Below, in pieces: positions 8,215 to 17,148 of a stretch of 64,000 nt of DNA. Made by a program: the position numbers and the translations under genes. Under the pieces are notes generated by a model. The model searched no databases, had not been told where the DNA came from, and saw only the letters and a program-made list of their open reading frames with translations. The DNA is taken from NCBI RefSeq assembly GCF_000021325.1, contig NC_011365.1, positions 1,146,001 to 1,210,000 of the forward strand, in the 5' to 3' direction. How positions within the stretch are numbered: position 1 is the stretch's first letter; each line of letters begins with the position of its first letter. The DNA comes from Gluconacetobacter diazotrophicus PA1 5 (lineage in GTDB: Bacteria > Pseudomonadota > Alphaproteobacteria > Acetobacterales > Acetobacteraceae).

Positions 8215-10193
8215 AGCCCCATCCGATCGCCAGGATCGAGCGAAACCTGACGCGCGAGACCCCGCTCACCGCACCGCAAGGTCTGTGCCCGCTTCGCATC
8301 GTCCTCGGGTTCATCCTCCGGCGGATCAAATTCATGCACCGGCTTCCTCGGTGCCTGCACCACCTCTTCCTGTTCCGGCAGTTCCGGCTCACGGCGGATG
8401 CCGGCATTGGCGGGATCATCATCCGCATTCCCGGCAGGAAGCGGCTGGACCACATCAGCCCAGTCCCCTGGCGGCTGCGGCCTGATGGGCGGCGTTCCTT
8501 CGGGAGATGGCGGTGGCTCGAACCGGGGTGGCGGGAGGATGCGCGCGGCCAATTCTGCATCTTCGAAATACCGCGCCTTGCGCGCCCGGACCGGCGGACA
8601 ACCCGAGACCAGCACCAGTTCCTCGTCTGGGGAAAGCTGCATGATTTCGCCGGGCGTGAGCAAAGGCCGCGCGGTCTCATGGCGTGTCACCATCAGATGC
8701 CCGAGCCACGGCGACAGCCGATGCCCGGCATAGTTTTTCGCATCCCGGATCTCGGTCGCGGTGCCGAGCGCATCCGATACGCGCTTGGCGGTCCGCTCAT
8801 CATTTGTGGCGAAGCTGACCCGGACATGGCAGTTGTCGAGGATAGAATTGTTCTGCCCATACGCTTTCTCGATCTGGTTCAGGCTCTGGCCAATCAGGAA
8901 GCTCTTGATACCGTAGCCCGCCATGAAGGCCAGCGCACTCTCGAAGAAATCCAGCCGCCCGAGCGCCGGGAATTCATCGAGCATCAGCAGCAGCCGATGG
9001 CGTCGTTTCGCCTCCAGTTCCTCCGTCAGTCGGCGGCCAATCTGGTTCAGTACGAGCCTTACCAGCGGCTTGGTGCGGCTGATGTCCGAAGGCGGGACCA
9101 CCAGATAGAGTGTGGCCGGATGGCTGCCGGCGACAAGATCGCGGATGCGCCAGTCGCAGCGCCGCGTCACATGCGCCACGACCGGATCGCGATACAGGCC
9201 GAGAAACGACATGGCGGTGGACAGCACGCCGGAGCGTTCATTGTCGCTCTTGTTGAGCAGTTCGCGCGCCGAACTGGCAACGACCGGATGCACGCCCTTC
9301 GCCCCGAGATGCGGCGTGGTCATCATGGCGCGTAGCGTGGTCTCGATGGCGCGTTTCGGGTCGGAGAGGAAATTGGCTACCCCGGCCAAGGTCTTGTCCT
9401 CCTCGGCATAGAGGACATGCAGGATCGTGCCGACCAGCAGCGCATGGCTGGTCTTTTCCCAGTGGTTCCGCTTCTCCAGGGCGCCTTCGGGATCGACCAG
9501 CACGTCTGCAATATTCTGCACGTCGCGGACCTCCCGCTCACCGCGCCGGACTTCCAGCAGCGGATTGTAGGCGGCGCTGGCCAGATTAGTCGGATCGAAT
9601 AGCAGCACCCGGCCGAAGCGCGAGCGCCAGCCGGCGGTCAGCGTCCAGTTCTCTCCCTTGATGTCATGGACGATGGCGGAGCCCGGCCACGTCAGCAGCG
9701 TCGGCACCACCAGCCCGACGCCCTTGCCCGAGCGGGTCGGTGCAAAGCACAGCACATGTTCCGGCCCGTCATGGCGGAGATAGACATCGGCCGAGCGGCC
9801 CAGCACCACCCCATCGGGGGCGAGCAGTCCCGCCCGACGGATCTCACGCGGATCGGCCCAATGCGCCGAGCCATAGGTGGTGGCGCGTTTCTTCTCACGA
9901 GCGCGCCAGACGGACATCGTGATCGCGATGATGACGGCGGCCACACCGCCTGCCGCCGCGATATACCCGCCCATCGTGAAGATGTCCGGAGCGTAGGCGT
10001 CGTAGGCGAACCACCACCAGAAGAACTCCGGCGGGTAATAAACCGGCCAGCCGAGCAGCGTGACCCACGGCGCGCCAAGCTGCGGCTGGAAGCCGAGCCG
10101 CCAGGCAGTCCACTGCGTCGCGGCCCAGGTAAAGGCGAGGATCACGGTGCTTACCGCACACACCGATCCCCAGAGGATCTTGGTCTGGTTCAT
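8211..10193 (-). CDS. traG: TraG/VirD4-family type IV coupling protein
   Basis: A 660-residue inner-membrane ATPase that links the relaxase-DNA complex to a type IV secretion channel. Two N-terminal hydrophobic segments (about residues 8-25 and 75-95) anchor it. Walker A is APTRSGKG (about residue 152) and the Walker B region reads LLMLDEFPALGRL. The C-terminal 100 residues are Pro/acid rich. Length is normal for the family. It is followed by the copG-like gene with a 4-bp overlap. The matching trb secretion genes are not in this window, so transfer would need them from beyond the left edge or in trans. Confidence 0.93.
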   Translation of the reverse strand: MNQTKILWGSVCAVSTVILAFTWAATQWTAWRLGFQPQLGAPWVTLLGWPVYYPPEFFWWWFAYDAYAPDIFTMGGYIAAAGGVAAVIIAITMSVWRAREKKRATTYGSAHWADPREIRRAGLLAPDGVVLGRSADVYLRHDGPEHVLCFAPTRSGKGVGLVVPTLLTWPGSAIVHDIKGENWTLTAGWRSRFGRVLLFDPTNLASAAYNPLLEVRRGEREVRDVQNIADVLVDPEGALEKRNHWEKTSHALLVGTILHVLYAEEDKTLAGVANFLSDPKRAIETTLRAMMTTPHLGAKGVHPVVASSARELLNKSDNERSGVLSTAMSFLGLYRDPVVAHVTRRCDWRIRDLVAGSHPATLYLVVPPSDISRTKPLVRLVLNQIGRRLTEELEAKRRHRLLLMLDEFPALGRLDFFESALAFMAGYGIKSFLIGQSLNQIEKAYGQNNSILDNCHVRVSFATNDERTAKRVSDALGTATEIRDAKNYAGHRLSPWLGHLMVTRHETARPLLTPGEIMQLSPDEELVLVSGCPPVRARKARYFEDAELAARILPPPRFEPPPSPEGTPPIRPQPPGDWADVVQPLPAGNADDDPANAGIRREPELPEQEEVVQAPRKPVHEFDPPEDEPEDDAKRAQTLRCGERGLARQVSLDPGDRMGL

Positions 10194-10236
10194 GACAGGA
10201 ACCGACCAAACGGCTCGATTTCCCGATACTCAAGAC

Positions 10237-10440
10237 CTAATTGAAGCGCTTTGGTTCGCCGGACGGGAGCGGATAATAAACGGACGGTTTCCGGACGACC
10301 TTCACGGCGGCAAGAATATCGAGAATCGTGCGTTTGCTGACGCCGCTTCGCTCGCCCTGCTCCAGCAATCCGACAAGCGTCCGCTCGTCTTGATGATTGG
10401 CTGGATAACGGATCGGTGGCGCCTTATTTCGCCTTGCCAT
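10237..10440 (-). CDS. Small uncharacterised ORF (possible antitoxin remnant)
   Basis: A 67-codon frame starting MARRNKAPP. The stretch LVGLLEQGERSGVSKRTILDIL resembles the C-terminal part of ParD-like antitoxins, but there is no clear N-terminal ribbon and no toxin beside it. It sits between traG and parE on the same strand. A second short frame (ending HGKAK at about 10424) overlaps its start, which suggests a decayed gene pair. Low certainty that it is expressed. Confidence 0.3.
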   Translation of the reverse strand: MARRNKAPPIRYPANHQDERTLVGLLEQGERSGVSKRTILDILAAVKVVRKPSVYYPLPSGEPKRFN

Positions 10441-10598
10441 GCAGGGAAACCCCGATTGCCTTGTCGTCGTATGTGGGAAAGAACCCGTTACGATAAAGAT
10501 GCCTCCGTTTGAGGATCGCACCCGCATTCTGATCGTTGTGAGGGCGTCGAAGTTCATCGTCATTGACAACCGCTGCGCGTAATCCCACGGCCCTGACT

Positions 10599-10892
10599 CT
10601 ACGAGTCAAATATCTGCGGCAGATCCCGTGCGCCATGAAGCACGCGGACGATGCGTACCTCATCGACCAGTTCACGGAAGAACAGCAGATAGCGGCCGTG
10701 AACAATGACCCTCAATCCGGGGCTCATCTCATCGCGCGCCGGAAAGCTCTCCGGATGCTGTGCCGCGGTGGCTGCCTTCGCTTCCAGTTCGGCAACGAAG
10801 CTCATGGCCCGCTCGGGATTGTCTTCGGCGATGTAAAGCGCGATCTCCAGAAGGTCGGCACGCGCGGCGGGAGCAAAGCCGAGCCGCTTCAT
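10599..10892 (-). CDS. parE: ParE/RelE-superfamily toxin
   Basis: A 97-residue protein with the ParE fold pattern: APAARADLLEIALYIAEDNP at the N-terminus, then VHGRYLLFFRELVDEVRIVRVLHGARD near the C-terminus. Known ParE toxins inhibit DNA gyrase. The start overlaps the parD stop (ATGA). The pair lies between the relaxase and traG genes and probably stabilises the element against loss. Confidence 0.9.
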   Translation of the reverse strand: MKRLGFAPAARADLLEIALYIAEDNPERAMSFVAELEAKAATAAQHPESFPARDEMSPGLRVIVHGRYLLFFRELVDEVRIVRVLHGARDLPQIFDS

Positions 10893-11161
10893 CCCTGCGA
10901 ACGGCGCCGGGCAATCGCGTCCCGCAATTCGGCGAAGACGGTCTCGGCCGGGATGCTCGACCCGCTTTCGTCGCCTATCCTGATCGCTTCCCGCAGGGCA
11001 TCGAGATCACGACGGTCGGTATCACGTCGGCGCATCCATTCGCGCAACGCCTCGCGCACCACCTCGCTGGTCGAGGCGTATTCGCCACCGTCGACGGACT
11101 GGCGCAGGATCGCCGCCATCTCGGACGGCACGGTGATGGTCATACGTTCGATCGTGGACAT
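10889..11161 (-). CDS. parD: ParD-family ribbon-helix-helix antitoxin
   Basis: A 90-residue antitoxin when started at the ATG at 11161 (MSTIERMTITVPSEMAAIL), which has GGGAGGAG just upstream; the longer frame to 11239 lacks support. The N-terminal 45 residues form the DNA-binding ribbon-helix-helix with the typical GGEYASTSEVVREALR. The C-terminus neutralises ParE. Just upstream, CATACTT is repeated at 11184-11190 and 11194-11200 with a 10-bp period, a probable autoregulatory operator. Confidence 0.9.
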   Translation of the reverse strand: MSTIERMTITVPSEMAAILRQSVDGGEYASTSEVVREALREWMRRRDTDRRDLDALREAIRIGDESGSSIPAETVFAELRDAIARRRSQG

Positions 11162-11183
11162 GAAGCGGCTCCTCCCAAGTGAG

Positions 11184-11200
11184 CATACTTCATCATACTT
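11184..11200 (-). promoter_or_regulatory. Direct repeats upstream of parD
   Basis: CATACTT occurs at 11184-11190 and again at 11194-11200, one helical turn apart, directly before the parD ribosome site. The position fits an operator for the ParD or ParDE complex; not proven. Confidence 0.35.
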
Positions 11201-11245
11201 ATGAAGCAGCCGCTTTGTCAGCCGAAACTCGCAGGCCACCCGACG

Positions 11246-13000
11246 TCAAATCCCGAGCCCGCGCTTGCGACCGAAATTCCAGTCCACCGTCCCGCCCGGC
11301 GACAGGGTGCCGGAAACCTGCCGTCCGAGCTTCTGCTCCAACGCTGGCCGCCACGGCACAAGCTGGAAGCCCAGCCCGTCATCGACCATCGCGAACCGTC
11401 CCGAGGATAGAACGACCCGCTGGCGATAGACCCCCGAGACGATCTCGCCTTCCTTCGCGGGGCGGTGCTCCAACCCGGTCTGCGCCGCAAGCCTCGCCGC
11501 CGCCTGATCGAGATCGCGCTGGCGCAGGGTGCCGATCAGGTCGGGCGCGAACACCACGCGCTCACTCTGCCGCCGGGCCAGCCCCTCCGACGCCAGATGG
11601 TCAATCCGCTGCACCATCGCTTCACGGACCTCCGAGCCGAAACCCGCATTGGCCAAGGCTGGATCCTTGGCGAGCAACTGGCGATCGAGCCAGGTTGCGC
11701 CAGGTGCTGTCACCTGCTCGGCCAGCGTGAAATCTGAACGCGCGGCGAGCGACAGACACTGCGTGCCTTTGGCATCCTCCCAGCTCCGGGTCTCAACGAT
11801 CGCACCGGTCCTGGCATCGCCGGTCAGGTCCAGATCGGGGAAGCGGACATGATGCGTCCGTCCGTCGGTCCCCGCAATCACCGCGTAGCCCGAACCCTTG
11901 AGTTCATCATCCAGCCCGCGCTCGACCAGCCGCCCGATGACCGGATCGGCCAATGTCTCGCCGTGGATCGCGAAACCCGCAACATCGGGTTCCGCCCCGC
12001 CGTCGGACATGGCGCGGTGCATGGTCCTGATGATGTCGCCCCGGATGGAGAGATCACGCAGGGTCGCCTCCAGCCCCGGCTTGAGGGTCCAGCGCGCCAC
12101 CCCGACCCGTTCGGCGAGGCCAAGCCCTTCCAGCTTGGTCGCCCTTCCGACCAGCAGGCGGCGCAGTTCCGGATCTTCTGCACCCGCGCCGGGACGGAGA
12201 TCGACGATGCCGCCGCCCTCGTCGCTGAGATCCTGCAACGCGCGATCGAGACTGGTCCAGCGGTCGGCGCCAATCTCGGTGTCCAGGGCGGTGCGTATTT
12301 CCCGTTCGCTGCGCGGGCCAAGCTCCAGCGTCACCCGTTCGGCGGCGCGGTCGCGCAGCCCCTGGCTGATATAGGCGCGGCTGATCACCAGATCCTTGCC
12401 GTCATCGGCCACCCCGCGCACCAGGATATGGACGTGCGGATTGTCGGTGTTCCAGTGGTCGACCCCGACCCAGTCCAGCTTCGTGCCGAGGTCGCGCTCC
12501 ATGTCCTGCATCAGTTCCCGCGCGAAGCCCCGCAAATCCTCCATCCGCGCTGCGTCCTCTGGGGAGACGATGAAGCGGAAATGGTGCCGGTCGTCTTCGC
12601 AGCGTTCCGCGAAGGCCTTGCTGTCCACTTCGTCGGAACCGGCATCGAACAGATGGGCCTTGGCCCCATCGCGGGTCACGCCCTCGCGTCTGAGATAGGC
12701 GATGTGCCGGGCAAGAGGCGCGGACCGAAACCGCGTGCCCTGCTGGCGGACCACCCGCGCCTTGACCACGACCCGACGGGCATTGCTTCGCAGCCGCATG
12801 GACAGGGCCGCGCGTCGGCCGCGCCCGAAACGAGAACCGCCACCGCCTCCCCTGCCCTTCGCACCGAACCGGGTGCCGGTATGACCGGCCTTCTTCGCGG
12901 CACGCATGACCTCGCCAACGAAGGATTTCGGTCGTGCGCCCTGGTTGCCATGCTGGATACGTCCGGGCCGGACGGTCAGGTTGTCATCGCACGTCGCCAT
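11246..13000 (-). CDS. VirD2/TraI-type relaxase with DUF3363
   Basis: A 584-residue protein from the ATG at 13000, chosen because GGGAGCGG precedes it and the longer frame to 13111 lacks a site. It should nick DNA at oriT and pilot the strand in conjugation. The first 130 residues are Arg/Gly rich. The metal-binding HUH region reads VGVDHWNTDNPHVHILVRG. A long DUF3363 C-terminal region follows, ending FGRKRGLGI. A diverged relative lies at 51201-53312 and ends RGRGLGL. Its promoter side is separated from the slt operon by an IS1111-group element. Confidence 0.88.
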   Translation of the reverse strand: MATCDDNLTVRPGRIQHGNQGARPKSFVGEVMRAAKKAGHTGTRFGAKGRGGGGGSRFGRGRRAALSMRLRSNARRVVVKARVVRQQGTRFRSAPLARHIAYLRREGVTRDGAKAHLFDAGSDEVDSKAFAERCEDDRHHFRFIVSPEDAARMEDLRGFARELMQDMERDLGTKLDWVGVDHWNTDNPHVHILVRGVADDGKDLVISRAYISQGLRDRAAERVTLELGPRSEREIRTALDTEIGADRWTSLDRALQDLSDEGGGIVDLRPGAGAEDPELRRLLVGRATKLEGLGLAERVGVARWTLKPGLEATLRDLSIRGDIIRTMHRAMSDGGAEPDVAGFAIHGETLADPVIGRLVERGLDDELKGSGYAVIAGTDGRTHHVRFPDLDLTGDARTGAIVETRSWEDAKGTQCLSLAARSDFTLAEQVTAPGATWLDRQLLAKDPALANAGFGSEVREAMVQRIDHLASEGLARRQSERVVFAPDLIGTLRQRDLDQAAARLAAQTGLEHRPAKEGEIVSGVYRQRVVLSSGRFAMVDDGLGFQLVPWRPALEQKLGRQVSGTLSPGGTVDWNFGRKRGLGI

Positions 13001-13153
13001 GTCCCGCTCCCTGCTTCGATGTGCGCCTGACGGCGCCCGGGGCCTTGAAAAGATTAGGAAAACTGCATGGACAGCCGCAGGCGGCTGGTGGTGAGAGGAC
13101 AAACTCCCCAATCAAACCAACCACATGCAGCCCCGGACGGGCGCTGCTTTTAC
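13001..13153. other. Gap between relaxase and IS1111 copy 1; possible oriT region
   Basis: About 150 bp without a gene, upstream of the relaxase. It contains a short inverted repeat AGCCGC-AG-GCGGCT around 13074-13087. An origin of transfer often lies beside a relaxase gene, but no nic site can be recognised here. Confidence 0.25.
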
Positions 13154-13564
13154 CTTGCCCTCTTAATCGGGCGGGTTTTTTGGTCAAGTTTTTCATTCTT
13201 CGTTTTCCTTTAGCTTCCTTTCACGATCACAGTTCTGCTCCTGGACTGGCATCTCGGCCCTGACTGAGGGTTCGTGGCACGCCGTGCACTCTTCCGCGCT
13301 CAGCGACGACTGATATGCCGCCCCATCCGTGGATGGGCGGCCGGCCTTTCGTCGTGGCGCATTTTGCCATCGGATTCACGGGGCAGCATCACAGGCACTC
13401 GAGCGGAGTCCCACGAGGCGTTCACCTGCGCGTGCTCCAGGCAAGATATCGTGCTTCCCGTCGTCCTCGACTGCACCCTTCCCCATCCGCCTTGGCGGAT
13501 CTCCCTGTTCAGAACGCCGCGGTCATCCCGACACGCGGCGGAACATTCCTTTGCAGCTGGACAC
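13154..13564 (-). ncRNA. Candidate bridge-RNA region of IS1111 copy 1
   Basis: This 411-bp part of the IS lies 3' of the transposase and carries no convincing gene. In IS1111-group elements the guide (bridge) RNA is reported from the 3' non-coding end. I infer the RNA from position and length only; its exact ends and loops are not resolved. Confidence 0.4.
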
Positions 13565-14653
13565 TCACGCGAGCGCCCGCGGCAATTTGCGGTTCTTGCA
13601 AGCGATATGACGGGCCCGCTCTTCGGGATCGACGGCCGGACCGCCGTCATAGACCGTTCCGTCGAGCCACATGGCATGCATGATCACGGCCATCTTGCGC
13701 GCCACGGCGACCGCCGCCTTGCGATGGCAGGACCGTTTCGCCAGTTCCAGGCCCCAGGTCCGCAGCTTGTCGCGCCCCTTGAAACGCGTCAGCAGGACCG
13801 ACGCCGCTTCATAGAGGGACCGCCGCACCTCCGGATCGCCGGCCTTGCTGATGCGTCCCTGCACATCGATGCTGGTACCCGACTGCCAGCGCCGCGACGT
13901 CAGGCCGAAATACGCCGCGACGTCGCGCGAGCGCCGGAAGCGCGACGGATCGTCGATCGCCGTCATCACGCCAAGCGCGGTCACCGGCCCCACCCCCGGA
14001 ATGGCCATGAACCGCCGGCACACCTCGTCACCCGCGACGATCCGCACCACCAGCTTGTGCAGCCGGGTATATTCTTCCCAGAGCACGGCCTTCGCCCGCA
14101 GCATCGCCTCCATGAGATCGCGGGTCAGCGCGTCCTGCGCCACGGCCTCGCGAACGGCGGTGTCGAAGCGCGCCCGCGAGACCGTGCCCAGGCGGATACC
14201 GAACGCCTTGAGCGAATGGCGGATCGTATTCTCGAGATCCATGAATTTGCGCTTGAGCGTGCTGCGCTGGGTCAGGATCAGACGCAGCCGATAGCTTGCT
14301 TCGCTCTTGATATGGGCCGTCCGGAACCAGCCGGTGCGCACGATATGCGCGATCCCCAGCGCGTCCGCCTTGTCGGTCTTGTTGCGCTGCGCCGACATCG
14401 CCGCCCGCACGTGTTTCGTCTCCAGGCAGACCGCCGGCAGGCCCAGCGCCAGCATCTCCGGATGCAGCCAGGGCGACAGGGAACCTGCCTCGTGACCCAT
14501 ACGGCGCAGGCGCGGCAGGAACGGCTTCACGGCATCCCTGAGCGCAGCCGGGTCCGTGGCCACCGTCGTTTCCAGATGCACGGTGCCCTGCTCGTCCACC
14601 ACACAGACCGCCGTTTCGTCGATCGACACATCGAGACCGCAAAAGAATTCCAT
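13565..14653 (-). CDS. IS110-family transposase (IS1111 group), copy 1
   Basis: A 362-residue DEDD recombinase started at the ATG at 14653 (MEFFCGLDVSIDETAVCV), which has GGGAGG upstream; the longer frame runs outside the IS. The N-terminal RuvC-like domain starts GLDVSIDE and continues to NKTDKADALGIAHI. The C-terminal Transposase_20 domain has IPGVGPVTALGVM and a RRWQSGTSID segment that should hold the catalytic serine, then RISKAGDPEVRRSLYEAA. Known relatives use a bridge RNA made from the IS non-coding end to choose targets. Confidence 0.92.
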   Translation of the reverse strand: MEFFCGLDVSIDETAVCVVDEQGTVHLETTVATDPAALRDAVKPFLPRLRRMGHEAGSLSPWLHPEMLALGLPAVCLETKHVRAAMSAQRNKTDKADALGIAHIVRTGWFRTAHIKSEASYRLRLILTQRSTLKRKFMDLENTIRHSLKAFGIRLGTVSRARFDTAVREAVAQDALTRDLMEAMLRAKAVLWEEYTRLHKLVVRIVAGDEVCRRFMAIPGVGPVTALGVMTAIDDPSRFRRSRDVAAYFGLTSRRWQSGTSIDVQGRISKAGDPEVRRSLYEAASVLLTRFKGRDKLRTWGLELAKRSCHRKAAVAVARKMAVIMHAMWLDGTVYDGGPAVDPEERARHIACKNRKLPRALA

Positions 14654-14844
14654 CGCACGCCTCCCGCGCTGCTGTTTCACCGCGGCAACTCTACCTTCTT
14701 TCCGGCCCGGGAGACCGCCAATCGACGACGACCGCTCAGGCCCGATTACGGCTGGCAGTCCTTTCCTCCGTTGCCAGCCTCCCCCCAGCACCCCATCCCC
14801 GAGGCACCCACAGCCCGCCAGCGCCCGATGGACCTGAACGGCGG

Positions 14845-15546
14845 TCATCGGTTCGCCTCCCCATGCCCTGACGCGATGAACAGCCCCACCGATTGCGGGG
14901 CGAGTGCCGTCCAGTCGCTCGGGCGATCGCCATCGGCATGCACCGGATCGTGCGCGCTCCCGACATGCCGGTGGGCATTTCCTATGCGCAGGAATGACGC
15001 CGGGAAGAGGGAAGAGCCCTGCCAGGATGGTGCCGCCGAAGCACTGATTGCGATGTCATCGGCAAGCGGCAGGGCCAGCCGCGCGCTGACCGACGCGACG
15101 TAGTTCCGCGTCTCGGCAGGCAGCGGCCGGCCGGTCGCCAGATGCTCGTCATAGCGCGCGGGACCGGCATTATAGGCGGCGAGAAACCCGGCCTCGCCGT
15201 AGCGATCCCGCATCCAGCGCAGATAGGTCGCTCCTGCCAGAATATTATCGTGCGGGTCGAACGGATCGTCGCCAAGGCCGAGCGATGTGCGCAGGCTGGA
15301 CCATGTGCCGGGCATCACCTGCATGAGCCCCATCGCACCCGCCGATGACACCGCCCGCGCATCGCCTCTGCTCTCGGCGTGCAGCACGGCAGCAATCCAT
15401 GACGCCGGAATCTGCGCGCGTGTGGCTGCTTCCGCGATCATGTCGGCGTAGGGATCGGCAACCGCATTATGCGTCGGCACCGTCAATGAAACGACGGCCG
15501 GAAGCACGACACCGAGCAGCCGGAGCCTCAATTTACCGCCGGTCAT
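14845..15546 (-). CDS. VirB1-like lytic transglycosylase (SLT domain)
   Basis: A 233-residue exported protein. Residues 1-30 form a signal peptide (LRLRLLGVVLPAVVSLTV, cut near AVA). The SLT domain follows, with the catalytic glutamate in HAESRGDARAVSSAGAMGLM, then LMQVMPGTW and AAYNAGPARYD. It opens peptidoglycan locally for the transfer channel. It overlaps the DUF736 gene by 14 bp and is the last gene of the alpA-repA-parA-tra operon. The IS1111 copy begins 87 bp beyond its stop and now cuts the operon from the relaxase. Confidence 0.9.
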   Translation of the reverse strand: MTGGKLRLRLLGVVLPAVVSLTVPTHNAVADPYADMIAEAATRAQIPASWIAAVLHAESRGDARAVSSAGAMGLMQVMPGTWSSLRTSLGLGDDPFDPHDNILAGATYLRWMRDRYGEAGFLAAYNAGPARYDEHLATGRPLPAETRNYVASVSARLALPLADDIAISASAAPSWQGSSLFPASFLRIGNAHRHVGSAHDPVHADGDRPSDWTALAPQSVGLFIASGHGEANR

Positions 15547-15871
15547 CGCGCTTCACCGGGCGACTCCAGACCAGATGGAAGGCACGGCCCTGACGGTCGG
15601 ACTGGAACAGGTTGGCGCGGATCGGCTGCGCCAGCATGGGGTCGTCGAGAACGAGCGAGAGGTAGGTGCCCGCCTTCTCACCGGTGCGTTTCCAGCCAGC
15701 GCCAATCTCAGGTCCGGCGTCGGCGTCACCGAGATGGACGCGATAGTCGGGCGCATGCTCGGCGTCCGACGATGCCGCCGGCACGATCGTCAGTTCGACG
15801 TCGAGGGCGAGCGTGCGCAGGCGACCGGCAAAGCCGTCAGCCGTGCGCGTGAAAGTGCCGATCTGGGCCAT
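15533..15871 (-). CDS. DUF736 family protein
   Basis: A 112-residue protein from the ATG at 15871 (MAQIGTFTRTADGFAGRL), preceded by ACGAGG. DUF736 proteins are small beta-rich proteins of unknown role that are nearly always carried by alphaproteobacterial conjugative elements. Conserved features seen: IGTF near the start, DYRVHLGDADAGPEIGAGW, and LVWSRPVKR at the end. It lies between traF and the transglycosylase. A second DUF736 gene is at 22545-22871. Confidence 0.85.
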   Translation of the reverse strand: MAQIGTFTRTADGFAGRLRTLALDVELTIVPAASSDAEHAPDYRVHLGDADAGPEIGAGWKRTGEKAGTYLSLVLDDPMLAQPIRANLFQSDRQGRAFHLVWSRPVKRDDRR

Positions 15872-15872
15872 G

Positions 15873-16415
15873 TCAGCCTCGTTTCTGCTTGGAGTTGGGA
15901 GAAATCGGTGACGGCACGAGCCACAGCGGCTGGGCTCGACCGAGCACGGTGTCGACCGGCAGGATGCCGAAATAGCGGCCGTCAAGACTGGTCGGGACTG
16001 CCGGATTCATGACGAAGACCTGACCGGGCAGGACATGCCGACAGCCTTGCCAGACCGGCAGCGGACGGCCGCGATGATCGCGGGCCAGCGCATCGCCGAG
16101 CATCTTCCCGTCGACCGTGACGGCAGCACCAGTGCGACAGACCAATTGCCCCGCCAGTGCCGCGACCGGCTTGAGCAACGGCACACCGAGCGGCAGATAG
16201 CCACCGCGCGCCAGCATTCCGGCGATGTCGGTGGGCGGGCGGATCGCGATCAGATCGCCGACATGCAGGGGGCTTACCGATTGCAGGCGATACAGCCCGA
16301 CCGGCGTGCTGGCAGTGGCGTTCCAGATCAGCCGGGGAGCCGGATGGATCACCATTGACGTGCCGGCACCGAGGATTGCGAAATAGGTGGTGAAGAACCA
16401 GCCGAAGCGCATCAT
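15873..16415 (-). CDS. traF: TraF-type S26 family signal peptidase
   Basis: A 180-residue membrane protease from the ATG at 16415, which overlaps the DUF2840 stop. An N-terminal membrane segment (FFTTYFAILGAGTSMV) is followed by the nucleophile motif NATASTPVGLYRL; the lysine in LLKPVAALAGQ is the likely general base. TraF proteases mature the pilin subunit in RP4-like transfer systems. The C-terminus holds FVMNPAVPTSLDGRYFGIL, the usual substrate-side box. Confidence 0.88.
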   Translation of the reverse strand: MMRFGWFFTTYFAILGAGTSMVIHPAPRLIWNATASTPVGLYRLQSVSPLHVGDLIAIRPPTDIAGMLARGGYLPLGVPLLKPVAALAGQLVCRTGAAVTVDGKMLGDALARDHRGRPLPVWQGCRHVLPGQVFVMNPAVPTSLDGRYFGILPVDTVLGRAQPLWLVPSPISPNSKQKRG

Positions 16416-16909
16416 GACACCGCCCTCCGGCGCAGCCAGGCCTGATGGCGGTCGCGCGTGTAGGAACGTGACGCCTGCCCGGAAAGCATCCGGTTGTGCA
16501 GATGCCGCCAATGCTCGGGTGCCACATCAACGGGGTCGATGCCGATGGCTTCGATACAATCGATCGCTTCCAGCACCAGCCGGACCTTCGGCCAGCCGCT
16601 CTGGCGCAGCAGGCTCTCGCCACCGGGACGCACGAACGGCACCATCTGATACGGCTCGCCGGGGCGGATGACGCGCACGATGTCGATGCAGGACACCACC
16701 GTGCCGTAATCGTTCGCCGCCCACCGCAGGAAGGCGAACACGGTGTCCGGCGGAAAGCTCAGTATCCGCCTACGACGATCGAGAATCTGCTCATGGGCGA
16801 CAGAGCCGAAGCGGATCCAGTGCTCGATGCGCTTCTCGATCCAGGTCAGTTCGACATGAGCGAGGGTGTCGGCGGGACGACCGGATGCCGCCTCGTGCGT
16901 AGCGTTCAT
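16412..16909 (-). CDS. DUF2840 protein of the transfer operon
   Basis: A 165-residue cytosolic protein with the DUF2840 pattern: VELTWIEKRIEHWIRFG, then SFPPDTVFAFLRWAANDYGT and a C-terminal YTRDRHQAWLRRRAV. Function unknown; the family occurs between parA and traF in alphaproteobacterial integrative elements. It overlaps both neighbours by 4 bp. A second, diverged member is at 55674-56150 in the other element. Confidence 0.82.
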   Translation of the reverse strand: MNATHEAASGRPADTLAHVELTWIEKRIEHWIRFGSVAHEQILDRRRRILSFPPDTVFAFLRWAANDYGTVVSCIDIVRVIRPGEPYQMVPFVRPGGESLLRQSGWPKVRLVLEAIDCIEAIGIDPVDVAPEHWRHLHNRMLSGQASRSYTRDRHQAWLRRRAVS

Positions 16910-17148
16910 GGCGTGTCTCCTGGGTTGTCGGGAAACTCTCGGGCCAGCAGGGCGCGCAGCATGTCGGCAACCGTGATGCCGCGCTGGAACGCCGCGACCT
17001 TGAGCCGTCCGCGCAGTGCCGGCGTGACGTCGATGGTCAGCCGGGCGGTAAAGCGGTTGGGGGGCGCAGGCGTCTCCGGCGTCCTGACCCAGCGTTCAGG
17101 ATCGGCGGGACGCGCGGCGAAACCGGGCGGCGTGCGGCGTTCCGTCAT
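16906..17148 (-). CDS. Small ribbon-helix-helix partition-type protein
   Basis: An 80-residue protein from the ATG at 17148, which overlaps the parA stop (ATGA). Its second half (TARLTIDVTPALRGRLKVAAFQRGI) is a ribbon-helix-helix, so it probably binds DNA as the small centromere-binding partner of ParA. The longer frame to 17340 runs inside parA and is not used. Confidence 0.7.
   Translation of the reverse strand: MTERRTPPGFAARPADPERWVRTPETPAPPNRFTARLTIDVTPALRGRLKVAAFQRGITVADMLRALLAREFPDNPGDTP

Larger units (their letters stand above)
13154..14757 (-). mobile_element. IS110-family (IS1111 group) insertion sequence, copy 1
   Basis: A 1,604-bp segment that recurs at 53499-55102 (offset 40,345) with no difference seen; all frames in it have identical lengths. 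Identity stops sharply at both ends. Subterminal inverted repeats TAATCGGGC (13164-13172) and GCCCGATTA (14740-14748) lie 9-10 bp inside the ends, as in the IS1111 group, and there is no target duplication. The transposase is on the minus strand, leaving 411 bp of non-coding DNA 3' of it and only about 100 bp 5'. Confidence 0.9.

Noticed and set aside
11849..13030. 393-codon plus-strand frame
   Set aside because: Antisense to the relaxase gene with its HUH motif; no motif or ribosome site of its own.
13274..15103. Long plus-strand frames (609 and 550 codons) across both IS1111 copies
   Set aside because: They are antisense to the transposase, rich in Arg/Pro/His from GC bias, and lack ribosome sites; the transposase frame has recognised motifs.
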